DNA of 64,000 nucleotides from Bacteroidota bacterium. Its GTDB lineage: Bacteria > Bacteroidota > Bacteroidia > Bacteroidales > Paludibacteraceae. The notes under the pieces are model-generated. The model searched no databases, was not told the DNA's origin, and was given only the letters and a program-made list of their open reading frames with translations. A program made the position numbers and the translations under genes. Shown in pieces: positions 55,469-62,151 of this stretch. The stretch spans positions 62,001 through 126,000 of the forward strand of contig JAFNAS010000003.1 in assembly GCA_017860295.1 (NCBI GenBank), given 5' to 3'. The number at the start of each line of letters is the position of its first letter. The first letter of the stretch is position 1.

Positions 55469-56329
55469 ATGAAAAACTACGATTTTTACAAGACGAAATA
55501 TGGACGAGAGTTGCTGATCGATCTGATTCCCTTGGAGCGATTGCAGGGCTATCTGGATCATGTACCCACACATACACTCTCTTACTACGACATTACCCTG
55601 ATTACCGAAGGTACCGGATCTTTTACGCTGGATGGATCTACGGCTCCGATTGAAAAGGGGAGGTTGTTTTTTTCGGCACCCGGACAAATCCGGCAGTGGA
55701 ATTTCGACCGGATGCCTCAGGGGCTGGTGTTGATCTTTGAAGAGGCGTTTTTGTGCGACTATTTCAGCGATGCCCGGTTTGTTGAAAATTTGTCTTATTT
55801 TTGTTCGTTTTCAAATCCGCCGTCGATGCTGCTGACCGATGCCGAATATCGGGAGCTGGTGCCTCTGTTGGAGACAATCTACCGCGAAATTGCGGAGTAC
55901 GAGACAAAAGATAAACATATTCTCCGGGCATTACTCTATCATGCCACCATGTTGCTGAACCGTATGTATTTGCAACGTTATCCGGTTGTCGATCGGAAGC
56001 CGGAGGGGCGCTACATTCATGAATTCAGGGTCTTGGTCGAAAAAGAGTTCCGGCACTGTCGCTCGGTGGCCTGTTTTGCCGATTTGTTGCATATTACTCC
56101 CGGTCATCTGAATGATATCGTGCGGTGCGAGATGGGAATTACGGCCAAGCAGTTCATTATCGACCGTACCATGCGCGAAGCCAAACGGATGCTGGGATAT
56201 ACCGATTTGTCGGTCAATGAGGTGGCGATGGCGCTCAATTTTGAGAATCCGTCGTACTTTACCCGGTTGTTTGAAAAGCATGTCGGTGTGACTCCGTTGC
56301 AGTTTAGAGCTAAAATCCTTGAAAAGTGA
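55469..56329 (+). CDS. AraC-family transcriptional regulator
   Basis: 286 residues. N-terminal cupin-like sensor (about residues 25-130: SYYDITLITEGTGSFTLDGSTAPIEKGRLFFSAPGQIRQWNF) and C-terminal double helix-turn-helix (about 190-286) with FADLLHITPGHLNDIVRCEMG and the conserved ALNFENPSYFTRLFEKHVGVTPLQFR. The target is unknown; the divergent or neighbouring genes are the Nudix hydrolase upstream and a small exported NTF2-like protein downstream, the latter with its own promoter. Confidence 0.92.
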   Translation: MKNYDFYKTKYGRELLIDLIPLERLQGYLDHVPTHTLSYYDITLITEGTGSFTLDGSTAPIEKGRLFFSAPGQIRQWNFDRMPQGLVLIFEEAFLCDYFSDARFVENLSYFCSFSNPPSMLLTDAEYRELVPLLETIYREIAEYETKDKHILRALLYHATMLLNRMYLQRYPVVDRKPEGRYIHEFRVLVEKEFRHCRSVACFADLLHITPGHLNDIVRCEMGITAKQFIIDRTMREAKRMLGYTDLSVNEVAMALNFENPSYFTRLFEKHVGVTPLQFRAKILEK

Positions 56330-56373
56330 TTTTTCTTCCGGCATAAATTCTTCCGGCCTTGTCGTACAACTTT

Positions 56374-56381
56374 TACTTTTG
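56374..56381 (+). promoter_or_regulatory. -7 element for the NTF2-like gene
   Basis: TACTTTTG followed by C, 29 bp before the start codon. Confidence 0.5.
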
Positions 56382-56409
56382 CACTACACAAAAATAAAAA
56401 TGTACGAGA

Positions 56410-56862
56410 ATGAAAAAATGGATTTTTTTAATGATGACACTTATGGCAACAGTTGGTACAAATGCACAAAAAAGTGAGAGTGGTGTCGCTGCACACATTA
56501 TTGCAATGGAAAAAGCGGCTCTTGACAAGTGGGGAAATGGAAATCCCGATGGATTTCTGGATATTTCGGCTCCCGATGTGGTTTATTTTGATCCTTTCGT
56601 GGAAAAACGGCTGGACGGAATTGACCAGTTAAGGGCTTTGTATAACAGCATCAGAGGACAGGTGCATATTGACCGGTACGAGTTGCTGAACCCGAAAGTA
56701 CAGGCCGGAGCCACCATGGCCGTGCTGACGTTTAACTTCAACGGGTATCAAAAAGAGGTTGTGCATAAATGGAACTGCACCGAGGTGTACCGGCTCGAAA
56801 AAGATGGTTCGTGGAAAATTATACAAACGCACTGGTCGTTGGTGCTACCGAAGTTGCAATAG
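56410..56862 (+). CDS. Exported NTF2-like (SnoaL/DUF4440-type) protein
   Basis: 150 residues with a signal peptide ending TNAQ (residue 20). The mature part AHIIAMEKAALDKWGNGNPDGFLDISAPDVVYFDPFVEKRLDGIDQLRALY has the cone-shaped NTF2 fold pattern seen in SnoaL and DUF4440 proteins, ending in WNCTEVYRLEKDGSWKIIQTHWSL. Members include ketosteroid-isomerase-like enzymes and pure binding proteins; nothing shows activity here. Probably periplasmic. Preceded by an AraC regulator gene, which may control it. Confidence 0.75.
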   Translation: MKKWIFLMMTLMATVGTNAQKSESGVAAHIIAMEKAALDKWGNGNPDGFLDISAPDVVYFDPFVEKRLDGIDQLRALYNSIRGQVHIDRYELLNPKVQAGATMAVLTFNFNGYQKEVVHKWNCTEVYRLEKDGSWKIIQTHWSLVLPKLQ

Positions 56863-56904
56863 CAGCCGGTCATCACCGACTATTTAAATACGATTAACGT
56901 TAGC

Positions 56905-57240
56905 ATGGATTGGAAAGACAAACTCAGCGGATTGAAAGAGGTATTGCCCGAAGGAGAAAATATGCCGGTGGAGGAGCCGGTAAACCCTGTTGTGAAGAAA
57001 CAAGCGGAGCCATTACGGGTGGAACTGGACAAGCGAAACGGCAAACCGGCCACTATCGTCTCGAACTTTTTCGGAAGTGACGAAGAGCTGAAAGAGTTGG
57101 GCAAAACGTTGAAGGTGAAATGCGGAGCCGGAGGTTCGGCACGTGATGGTGAAATATTGGTGCAGGGTGACTTCCGGGTGAAAATTGCCGACATGCTGCT
57201 GGCGATGGGCTACAAAGTCAAGAAAATCAATTTTAAATAG
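56905..57240 (+). CDS. SUI1/eIF1-family translation factor (YciH-like)
   Basis: 111 residues. An N-terminal acidic linker is followed by the SUI1 domain: LRVELDKRNGKPATIVSNFFGSDEELKELGKTLKVKCGAGGSARDGEILVQGDFRVKIADMLLAMGYKVKKI in outline, with the family loop CGAGGSARDGEI. YciH-like proteins influence start-codon fidelity on the small ribosomal subunit under stress. Cytoplasmic, single gene. Confidence 0.92.
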   Translation: MDWKDKLSGLKEVLPEGENMPVEEPVNPVVKKQAEPLRVELDKRNGKPATIVSNFFGSDEELKELGKTLKVKCGAGGSARDGEILVQGDFRVKIADMLLAMGYKVKKINFK

Positions 57241-57306
57241 ATCAGATCTTAGAGTCGTTTTGACTTCTGGGCTTTGTGAACTCTCTTGCTCGTTGTACGA
57301 CCAAAT

Positions 57307-57411
57307 CCCTCCCCTTGGAGGAGGATCAAGGCCGTGAAATGGTTAGAATTCAATTCATTTTTCCGATTTTCCCCTCTCTTTGGGAGAGGGGCTAGGGGAG
57401 AGGTCAAATGC
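57307..57411. repeat. Pair of CCTCCCC/GGAGAGGGG intergenic repeats
   Basis: CCCTCCCCTTGGAGGAGG (57307-57324) and CCCCTCTCTTTGGGAGAGGGGCTAGGGGAGAGG-like sequence (57372-57405) flank an AT-rich middle. They belong to the same kind as 41554-41589. The region 57241-57455 has no gene. Confidence 0.5.
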
Positions 57412-57455
57412 GAAATATAAGGGAATAACTTTCCCTGTATAATGTGGAATGAACT

Positions 57456-57497
57456 AAAAAGCGATCCGATAACGTTAAGCTATCGGATCGTTTTTTG
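57456..57497. terminator. Terminator upstream of the anti-sigma-like gene 3' end
   Basis: CGATCCGATA / TATCGGATCG stem followed by TTTTTT, flanked by AAAAAG; can stop transcription from both the SUI1 gene and the sigma operon. Confidence 0.75.
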
Positions 57498-57521
57498 TAT
57501 ATATGCTTTCGGCCTGAAGAT

Positions 57522-57884
57522 TCAGTGCTTTGCCCTTTTCTTTTGAATAAAATGGCGAATGCAGTGATCGGTGACAATGAGCACCAATATCAGGAATGCG
57601 ATGTAGAATCCGAAGCCATATTGCGAAGCCGCCTCGGACGAGAGGTGTAGCGAAGGCATACGGAGTGCTATCTCCGACAGATAATCGCGTAGCAGATAAG
57701 CTGCCAGTCCGATCAGTCCCAGCGAGGTGAGCGAAAGTAATCCGATGTTGAGCAAAAACGTTTGCCGTTTTCGTTTTGCTTCGGCTCTGTATATCTGCGC
57801 CATCATTCGGCTCTCGAATCCGGGAGGTAATCCCGGATTCTCTTGTCTGGTCAGCGCTTTGGTAATTGCTTTATCCGGCTTCAT
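57522..57884 (-). CDS. Probable anti-sigma factor-like membrane protein
   Basis: 120 residues. A cytoplasmic N-terminus of ~42 residues (KAITKALTRQENPGLPPGFESRMMAQIYRAEAKRKRQ) precedes two hydrophobic helices (about residues 43-65 and 90-110) and a basic tail. Its ATG overlaps the sigma stop codon by 4 bp (ATGA), so translation is coupled. A short soluble N-terminus next to an ECF sigma gene with a membrane anchor is the layout of anti-sigma factors; no zinc-binding motif is present. Related to the DUF5056-type proteins of Bacteroidales as far as I can judge. Confidence 0.65.
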   Translation of the reverse strand: MKPDKAITKALTRQENPGLPPGFESRMMAQIYRAEAKRKRQTFLLNIGLLSLTSLGLIGLAAYLLRDYLSEIALRMPSLHLSSEAASQYGFGFYIAFLILVLIVTDHCIRHFIQKKRAKH

Positions 57885-58438
57885 ACTGTCTTGTTTGTAT
57901 TGATGAGTAGATACAGTTTTTTGCGAATGCGATAGAGTTTGATCTTCACATTGTCGCCCGTCAGTTCCATAATGGAGGCAATCTCTGCCACCGACCGATC
58001 CTCGGTATAGTAGAGCGTAATCAGCATCTTTTCCTCCATGTTTAGTTGTGCAAGAGCCGCTTCCAGTTTTTGCAGCAGTTCTTCGTTTTCATCTTCGGCG
58101 AACACCGCTTCGGCAGCATCGTCCGAAACCCGGTCGAGCATCGTTTCGTCGATGGCCGGAAACTCTACACGGGCTTTCCGGGTGGCCGAAACGGCCGTGT
58201 TGTAGGCAATGCGAAACAGCCAGGTAGAAAAACTACAGTCGCCTTTAAACGTATCGAGTTTTTTGAACGCTTTCAGAAATGTATCCTGCGTCAGCTCTTC
58301 GGCATCCTCTCTTGATGAGATAATTCGGGCAATCAGCGAATAGATGGTATGACTATACCGGTTGAGGAGGAACGAAAACTGATTCGTTTCTCCGTTGAGT
58401 ATTCGCTGAATAATTTGAAATTCGTCCCGATTATCCAT
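57881..58438 (-). CDS. ECF-family RNA polymerase sigma factor
   Basis: 185 residues from the ATG at 58438 (MDNRDEFQIIQRI). Region 2: FSFLLNRYSHTIYSLIARIISSREDAEELTQDTFLKAFKKLDTF and CSFSTWLFRIAYNTAVSATRK; region 4: LEAALAQLNMEEKMLITLYYTEDRSVAEIASIMELTGDNVKIKLYRIRKKL. It would direct RNA polymerase to promoters like the one immediately upstream of its own gene (AAC-N16-CGTC, 58449-58474). With that promoter the message would start only ~3-5 nt before the ATG, i.e. nearly leaderless. Confidence 0.92.
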   Translation of the reverse strand: MDNRDEFQIIQRILNGETNQFSFLLNRYSHTIYSLIARIISSREDAEELTQDTFLKAFKKLDTFKGDCSFSTWLFRIAYNTAVSATRKARVEFPAIDETMLDRVSDDAAEAVFAEDENEELLQKLEAALAQLNMEEKMLITLYYTEDRSVAEIASIMELTGDNVKIKLYRIRKKLYLLINTNKTV

Positions 58439-58448
58439 ATATCTTATA

Positions 58449-58474
58449 GACGCAATGGTTTCGGTTTGGTTACA
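58449..58474 (-). promoter_or_regulatory. ECF-type promoter P1, driving the sigma factor gene
   Basis: Minus strand TGTAAC (58474-58469), then 16 bp after the AAC a CGTC (58452-58449) in the context ATTGCGTC. AAC and CGTC are the classical ECF -35 and -10 cores. The sigma start codon follows 10 bp later. Confidence 0.7.
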
Positions 58475-58505
58475 ACGTTGCCTGAAAATAGAAATTCGGG
58501 CAAAC

Positions 58506-58548
58506 GTGTAACTAATAGTGCGAAGTTGCGTCAAATAATGCAAAGAAC
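58506..58548 (+). promoter_or_regulatory. ECF-type promoter P2, upstream of a 19-codon mini-ORF
   Basis: GTGTAAC (58506-58512), N12, GTTGCGTCAAATA (58525-58537), N3, CAAAGAAC (58541-58548). AAC to CGTC spacing 16 bp, as in P1 and P3. Confidence 0.7.
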
Positions 58549-58575
58549 AAAATTAATCATCCGAACCGACGAATC

Positions 58576-58635
58576 ATGACGACTCTGTTGCTGTTTTTTC
58601 TTTTTCTAATGATTATCCTGCAATCTATTTTATGA
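58576..58635 (+). CDS. Possible 19-residue hydrophobic microprotein
   Basis: Reads MTTLLLFFLFLMIILQSIL then TGA, a single membrane-spanning segment without charges. It starts 28 bp downstream of ECF-type promoter P2 and is followed by a small AATCCC/GGGATT hairpin (58638-58657). Position between two copies of the promoter suggests it may be a regulated membrane peptide, but no homologue or ribosome-binding evidence can be offered. Confidence 0.3.
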   Translation: MTTLLLFFLFLMIILQSIL

Positions 58636-58689
58636 GAAATCCCGTTTGGCAGGGATTACCATAGTGAGGAGAAGAAAAGGTGGACTAAA

Positions 58690-58732
58690 GTGTAACCGAA
58701 ACGAACCCGTTGCGTCAAATAGATCAAAGAAC
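58690..58732 (+). promoter_or_regulatory. ECF-type promoter P3, driving the DUF6249-like gene
   Basis: GTGTAAC (58690-58696), N12, GTTGCGTCAAATA (58709-58721), N3, CAAAGAAC (58725-58732): the same blocks and spacing as P2, 30 bp before the start codon. Confidence 0.75.
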
Positions 58733-58761
58733 GGAAATATTCACCTAAAACAAAAATAATT

Positions 58762-59181
58762 ATGATGGACTTTATTACAATCCCTCTGGTAGTAGGAATG
58801 ATTACATTGGGTATTTACAAACTGTTCGAACTGTTTGTCAGGAGAAAAGAGCGCCTGTCGATTATCGAGAAGCTGGGCGAGAAGCTCGATATTTCGGTAA
58901 TGCAGCAGAAGATGTCATTGCCGTTTCGTTTCGACGGTCAGTTTAATTTCGGTACGCTGAAGGTAGCCTGCCTCCTGTTGGGCGTGGGACTAGGGCTTCT
59001 GGTCGGTTATGCTATCGTTGTTAATACGGTGCCTGGTTTTAATCTCGATACTTTTGATAATCGTTTTTCTCAGGGAGCGAGTGTCGTTTACGGAGCGTCG
59101 GTGCTGTTGTTCGGTGGTCTTGGATTGTTGGTGGCTTTTCTGGTAGAGATGAACTATATAAAGAAAAAGAAAGAAGAATAA
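58762..59181 (+). CDS. DUF6249-like membrane protein, probable ECF regulon member
   Basis: 139 residues (ATG at 58762 or 58765). A first membrane helix lies at about residues 4-22, a soluble loop with RRKERLSIIEKLGEKLDIS, then two helices (about 68-88 LKVACLLLGVGLGLLVGYAIVV and 107-128 GASVVYGASVLLFGGLGLLVAFLVEM) and a KKKKEE tail. The pattern fits the DUF6249 family, which is often encoded next to ECF sigma factors in Bacteroidales (recollection). It is divergent from the sigma operon and has the same promoter type, so it is likely a target of that sigma factor. Confidence 0.72.
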   Translation: MMDFITIPLVVGMITLGIYKLFELFVRRKERLSIIEKLGEKLDISVMQQKMSLPFRFDGQFNFGTLKVACLLLGVGLGLLVGYAIVVNTVPGFNLDTFDNRFSQGASVVYGASVLLFGGLGLLVAFLVEMNYIKKKKEE

Positions 59182-59210
59182 ACACAGGTGGAAAGAGAGG
59201 ATAATTTGTC

Positions 59211-59252
59211 GAATCGCGGGGTCGCCGGAGAGTGATCCCGCGATTCGTTTTA
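59211..59252 (+). terminator. Terminator after the DUF6249-like gene
   Basis: GAATCGCGGG / CCCGCGATTC stem followed by GTTTTA, 30 bp past the stop codon. Confidence 0.8.
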
Positions 59253-59264
59253 TCTGGTTCTTTT

Positions 59265-59299
59265 CAATCCTTCAAGGTTTCCAAAACCTTGAAGGATTG
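59265..59299. repeat. Perfect 16-bp inverted repeat hairpin
   Basis: CAATCCTTCAAGGTTT and its exact complement separated by 3 nt. It follows the previous terminator by 12 bp and resembles the CCTTCAAGGTTTTGAAAACCTTGAAGG-type intergenic repeats of Bacteroidota. Confidence 0.55.
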
Positions 59300-59415
59300 G
59301 TTTGTTTTCGGTTAAAAAATTGTCATGTCTGTTTCGAAAAATAGTTTTGTAAAGACGATTGACCGTGCGTCTTGACGGGTTGGGTGGAAAATCGGCATCG
59401 TTTGCTGCGGTGTTG

Positions 59416-59604
59416 CACCGTTTTACTGCGATCACGTATCGATTTGCTGCGGTTGCGTACCGATCGGAGCCAATCACGCACCGTTTCACTGCAATAGCGC
59501 ACCGGTCGATGCCGGTCATGCACCGTTTCACTGCGTTGTCACACCGGTCGGTGCCGGTCGCGTATCGGTTCACTGCGTTATCGCGCCGATTGGTGTCGGT
59601 TGTT
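59416..59604 (+). repeat. Minisatellite: nine 21-bp units alternating in two types (42-bp super-period)
   Basis: Starting points of successive units are exactly 21 bp apart (59416, 59437, ... 59584) without any indel. Type A (CACCGTTTCACTGCG...) and type B (CACCGGTCGGTGCCGGTCG) alternate after the first two A units. In the plus frame ≡59416 the heptads read HRFTAIT, YRFAAVA, YRSEPIT, HRFTAIA, HRSMPVM, HRFTALS, HRSVPVA, YRFTALS. Differences between A units fall on first and third codon positions and none on second positions, which suggests past or present coding on the plus strand, although that frame (about 59359-59694) lacks an ATG start. Confidence 0.8.
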
Positions 59605-59616
59605 CTGTTACATACG

Positions 59617-59649
59617 AAAGGAGCCGTTACTCTCGATAACGGCTCCTTT
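59617..59649. terminator. Terminator downstream of the hypothetical gene at 59698
   Basis: AAAGGAGCCGTTA / TAACGGCTCCTTT perfect 13-bp stem with a 7-nt loop. Confidence 0.75.
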
Positions 59650-59697
59650 GTGGAAGGTTCTCGTGCACTCCGGTCTGCCCGATGGTTCGTATAGAAT

Positions 59698-60180
59698 TTA
59701 TTTTGCGGCTGATTTGGTATTGTCGTCAGACGATGTCGAACTTTGTTTGTAGAGTTTACCCAGTTCGTCGACAATGGTTTGCATACCGGGCACCTTCATT
59801 TTAAGGGCCATCTTCGCTTTCATGTAGATGAAACGACTCACTTCATAGGCTTCGGCCCCGGCCAGTTGTTTGGTGTCGTGCACCATTTCGAGGAGCTGCA
59901 TCAGTTCGTTTTCGATAGTAACAAGCGAAGAGTAGGTGGTAAAGTCGCGCTGACAGGCGGCAAGAAGCTCAGTGCCGGGAGTGATGGCAGCATTGCGATC
60001 GGCCAAATCGATTGCGTTTTCAACAAAAGGTTTGCGTCCGTCGTCGAGCAATTGCATCGCTTTACGTTCGGTGTCTGAAATTTTTAGGAGGAAAGGCATC
60101 TGTGTTTTTATTGCGGTGATGCCATCTAAGATTTTTTGTTTCGCCTCTTCCGAGAGGGCGATGTCAATACGATTTTCCAT
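59698..60180 (-). CDS. Conserved-looking helical protein of unknown function
   Basis: 160 residues, no signal peptide, predicted almost entirely helical (RIDIALSEEAKQKILDGITAIKTQMPFLL, ENELMQLLEMVHDTKQLAGAEAYEVSRFIYMKAKMALK), with a low-complexity tail QSSTSSDDNTKSAAK. No family was recognised. It starts the block of minus-strand small genes but lacks the leader element of those at 60.7-63.3 kb. Probably cytoplasmic. Confidence 0.6.
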   Translation of the reverse strand: MENRIDIALSEEAKQKILDGITAIKTQMPFLLKISDTERKAMQLLDDGRKPFVENAIDLADRNAAITPGTELLAACQRDFTTYSSLVTIENELMQLLEMVHDTKQLAGAEAYEVSRFIYMKAKMALKMKVPGMQTIVDELGKLYKQSSTSSDDNTKSAAK

Positions 60181-60302
60181 AAAATAACTGTTTTTAATAT
60201 TAATATTAGAGATTAACTGCTGTCCGTCCGGAACCGGCCAGCATTCTTTTGTAGATGATATTCGTTCTGTTGCTCTTTGGGTTTTGGTCTTTTATCAAAA
60301 CA

Positions 60303-60330
60303 CTAGTGCCCACATTTTAATGAGCACTAG
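60303..60330 (-). terminator. Hairpin after the fascin-like gene, loop shared with 62152-62179
   Basis: CTAGTGC / GCACTAG stem whose loop contains CACATTTTAATGA, nearly the same as the loop of the hairpin after the AidA-like gene (CATTTTAATGA). Located 21 bp past the stop at 60351. Confidence 0.55.
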
Positions 60331-60350
60331 CGAATTTATGTCTGATGAGC

Positions 60351-60758
60351 TTATTCAACAGGCATTATTAGAAATATTGACTTTTCTGAAAATGCCGTAA
60401 CTTCGACTTTGCCACCTCCCGGGGCGGAAAATGCGGACATTCCATCTGTTATGGAAAGATAATTCCCTTTAGGAGTAAGGATGGCAATCTTAACAGGTTG
60501 TTCGATATCGGCTATTACAAATTTGAAAGGAGTCGCAGAGGCTTGTACCGAAGTCATCTGTATTTGCTCGGAGTCAGTTAGCATAATAAAATTACCAAGA
60601 AACTGTGTGGATTCAATAATATAAGTTTCATTTTTGCATTTGGTAAATTGCCATCTTTCCCAACTACTTCTGGTATATTGGCAATTTACTGTTTTCCCAT
60701 CTGTCCGTAAGAATATATTGGGGATAACTAATGATTGTAGACAATAAACATTTCCCAT
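60351..60758 (-). CDS. Small fascin/beta-trefoil-like protein
   Basis: 135 residues, no signal peptide. Repeated strand-turn units NIFLRTDGKTVNCQ, ERWQFTKCKNETYII, FIMLTDSEQIQM and GNYLSITDGMSAF resemble the F/YLxxDG and W.xF spacings of fascin-like and other beta-trefoil folds; about three units are visible. It would be a binding protein, for example for a glycan. The gene carries leader element copy 4 (60777-60812) 18 nt upstream and its own terminator. Homology is by pattern only. Confidence 0.5.
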   Translation of the reverse strand: MGNVYCLQSLVIPNIFLRTDGKTVNCQYTRSSWERWQFTKCKNETYIIESTQFLGNFIMLTDSEQIQMTSVQASATPFKFVIADIEQPVKIAILTPKGNYLSITDGMSAFSAPGGGKVEVTAFSEKSIFLIMPVE

Positions 60759-60776
60759 TTTGATTCTATTTTAAAA

Positions 60777-60812
60777 GATTTTCCCTACTCGTAAGACTTT
60801 TCGGGTTCCGCC
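60777..60812 (-). promoter_or_regulatory. Conserved leader element, copy 4 (fascin-like gene)
   Basis: On the minus strand GGCGGAACCCGAAAAG-T-CTTACGAGTAGGG-AAAATC, ending 18 nt before the start codon. One base (T for C) differs from the other copies in the core. No recognised riboswitch family matches. Confidence 0.7.
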
Positions 60813-60996
60813 TTTATGTTTTTGAGTTGATTCTGGAAAGAGTCCACCTTTTCAGTTCTATTATAAGTTATTGATCTTTGTGGACCTTCGCTTCCGAATA
60901 CAAAATGTTGAAAAGAATAGATTGCTACCATGTGTGTAGCGCTTTAATTAAGATTTGACGAGTGTAGATAAAAGACCACACTCGTCAAAATTATTT
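60813..60996 (-). other. Intergenic region between the RHIPNPATF-motif gene and the fascin-like gene
   Basis: Contains the hairpin at 60954-60989 and otherwise AT-rich sequence with no gene. A GTGGACTC stretch (plus-strand 60838-60850 region) is a remnant of the GTGG...CCAC hairpin seen upstream of other genes of the block. Confidence 0.4.
60954..60989 (-). terminator. Terminator after the RHIPNPATF-motif gene
   Basis: TTTGACGAGTGT / ACACTCGTCAAA perfect 12-bp stem directly past the stop codon at 60997. Confidence 0.7.
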
Positions 60997-61572
60997 TTAT
61001 CCGTTTGGAAGGTTGTTGACAATAGTTTGGTAATTTACTATTAACTCCTTCAGTTGTGCTTTGTATTTAGTCGCTGGTCTACCAGGAAACTCCTTTAATA
61101 CATCTTCGAAAAAAGGGTTTAAAGGAGATCCGAAAAAGAAGTAGTTATATACAGCATAATAACCATTCAATTTTTTGATTGCATCAATATTTTTACTATC
61201 TGTGGCAATAGGAACACCCACATTAGGAGTGCCTTCAAAAGGCACGACCTTATTCCAACTAAATCCAATTTCTTCCATCTGAGCTGGATTAATCACATGC
61301 CGCAATATTATATTTTCTGGCGACCAATCATAGCTATCCGTTAAATAAATTGAGGCATTGTCACCTATTTCGTGTACAAGTTTGGCATTGTCAATGATCG
61401 GATCAATAATCGGAAGGGGACTGTCTGACGAATGTTCAAATTGGATATAATTCGAAGGATTGATATTTCCATCGAATAGGTTAGTAAATGTTGCTGGGTT
61501 TGGAATATGCCTTAATCCACCATCAAGATTAACATATACAGATGCATTGTCTTTTTGAAAAAATAATTTCAT
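60997..61572 (-). CDS. Protein with two RHIPNPATF-like repeats, unknown function
   Basis: 191 residues from the ATG at 61572 (MKLFFQKDN); an in-frame upstream start is not supported. Two similar halves: NASVYVNLDGGLRHIPNPATFTNLF (about residues 9-34) and NASIYLTDSYDWSPENIILRHVINPAQMEEIGF (about 75-107). The phrase LDGGLRHIPNPATF recurs in bacterial wall-associated and repeat proteins ('RHIPDPATF'-type), where it marks small beta modules. No signal peptide or catalytic motif. Flanked upstream by hairpins (61598-61622, 61636-61655) rather than by the leader element. Confidence 0.55.
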   Translation of the reverse strand: MKLFFQKDNASVYVNLDGGLRHIPNPATFTNLFDGNINPSNYIQFEHSSDSPLPIIDPIIDNAKLVHEIGDNASIYLTDSYDWSPENIILRHVINPAQMEEIGFSWNKVVPFEGTPNVGVPIATDSKNIDAIKKLNGYYAVYNYFFFGSPLNPFFEDVLKEFPGRPATKYKAQLKELIVNYQTIVNNLPNG

Positions 61573-61597
61573 AATTCTGTTTTTTATGAATGTTGAT

Positions 61598-61622
61598 AGC
61601 CCGCATATAACTGTGCGGGGCA
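61598..61622 (-). repeat. GCCCCGCA...TGCGGGC hairpin (hairpin B)
   Basis: Minus strand GCCCCGCA-N8-TGCGGGC. The same stem (CCCCGCA...TGCGGGG) is part of the leader before the cystatin-like gene at 63323-63345. Confidence 0.5.
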
Positions 61623-61635
61623 AGCCGTTTATTTG

Positions 61636-61655
61636 AGTGGTCTCTGGGCTCCACT
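61636..61655 (-). terminator. AGTGG...CCACT hairpin (hairpin A) after the DUF1842-like gene
   Basis: Minus strand AGTGG-AGCCCAGAGA-CCACT. The copy at 62957-62976 has almost the same stem and loop (TGTGG-AGCCCAGGAA-CCACA). Confidence 0.5.
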
Positions 61656-61667
61656 ATGGGAGATGGA

Positions 61668-62054
61668 TTATTTTTCAGATATTACAGGTACATTCTCTAT
61701 ATGTACATTACCATAGTCGAATCCTCCGGTACCGTGCCAAGCTCCATCAATTGCCAAATGGGCTTCGAATGAAAGGACGTAAAGTGCCGAACTATTGTCA
61801 GGATGAATAGTTCCGGATAATGTTACAACTTGAGTTACTTTACCCAATCCGGTAGCATAAATTTTTCCGGTAACGTCACCACTGTAATTCCCATGTTCCA
61901 CAGCCTGTGTTATGTGTACACATCCTCCAACCTTGTGTTGTCCAGGAACAACTACTAATGCAAAATGTACGATAGGAGCGCCGGGCAGTCCTACATTCCC
62001 AATGGTTCCTTTGGCAAGATAAGCTCCTACCATGCTGTTCGTTTGTGTTGTCAT
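61668..62054 (-). CDS. DUF1842-like protein
   Basis: 128 residues. VGAYLAKGTIGNVGLPGAPIVHFALVVVPGQHKVGGCVHITQAVE fits the DUF1842 pattern (short N-terminus, xxPGAPxLxLxLVV, KVxGxxxITQA), followed by beta-strands TGKIYATGLGKVTQVVTLSGTIHPDNSSALYVLSFEAHL. Function unknown; no signal peptide. Leader copy 3 (62071-62110) lies 16 nt before the start codon. DUF1842 genes often stand beside DUF1843 or inclusion-body-type genes in other bacteria (recollection, not seen here as such). Confidence 0.65.
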   Translation of the reverse strand: MTTQTNSMVGAYLAKGTIGNVGLPGAPIVHFALVVVPGQHKVGGCVHITQAVEHGNYSGDVTGKIYATGLGKVTQVVTLSGTIHPDNSSALYVLSFEAHLAIDGAWHGTGGFDYGNVHIENVPVISEK

Positions 62055-62070
62055 AATTGAAATAGTTTAA

Positions 62071-62110
62071 GATTTTCCCTACTCGTAAGGCTTTTCGGGT
62101 TCCGCCCCCG
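62071..62110 (-). promoter_or_regulatory. Conserved leader element, copy 3 (DUF1842-like gene)
   Basis: Minus strand CGGGGGCGGAACCCG-AAAAGCCTTACGAG-TAGGGAAAATC, 16 nt before the start codon; identical core to copies 1 and 2. Confidence 0.75.
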
Positions 62111-62151
62111 TTGGTTATCTTGTGCAGGGCAGGTTTTTTAGTGGCATTTTA

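Noticed and set aside
59416-59604. CRISPR array
   Set aside because: The 21-bp units are contiguous with no spacers and no cas genes are near.
59250-59774. Minus-strand 174-codon frame across the minisatellite
   Set aside because: Its second codon positions are the variable ones in the repeat units, it crosses two hairpins and overlaps the end of the 59698 gene; the plus-strand frame fits the pattern of changes better.
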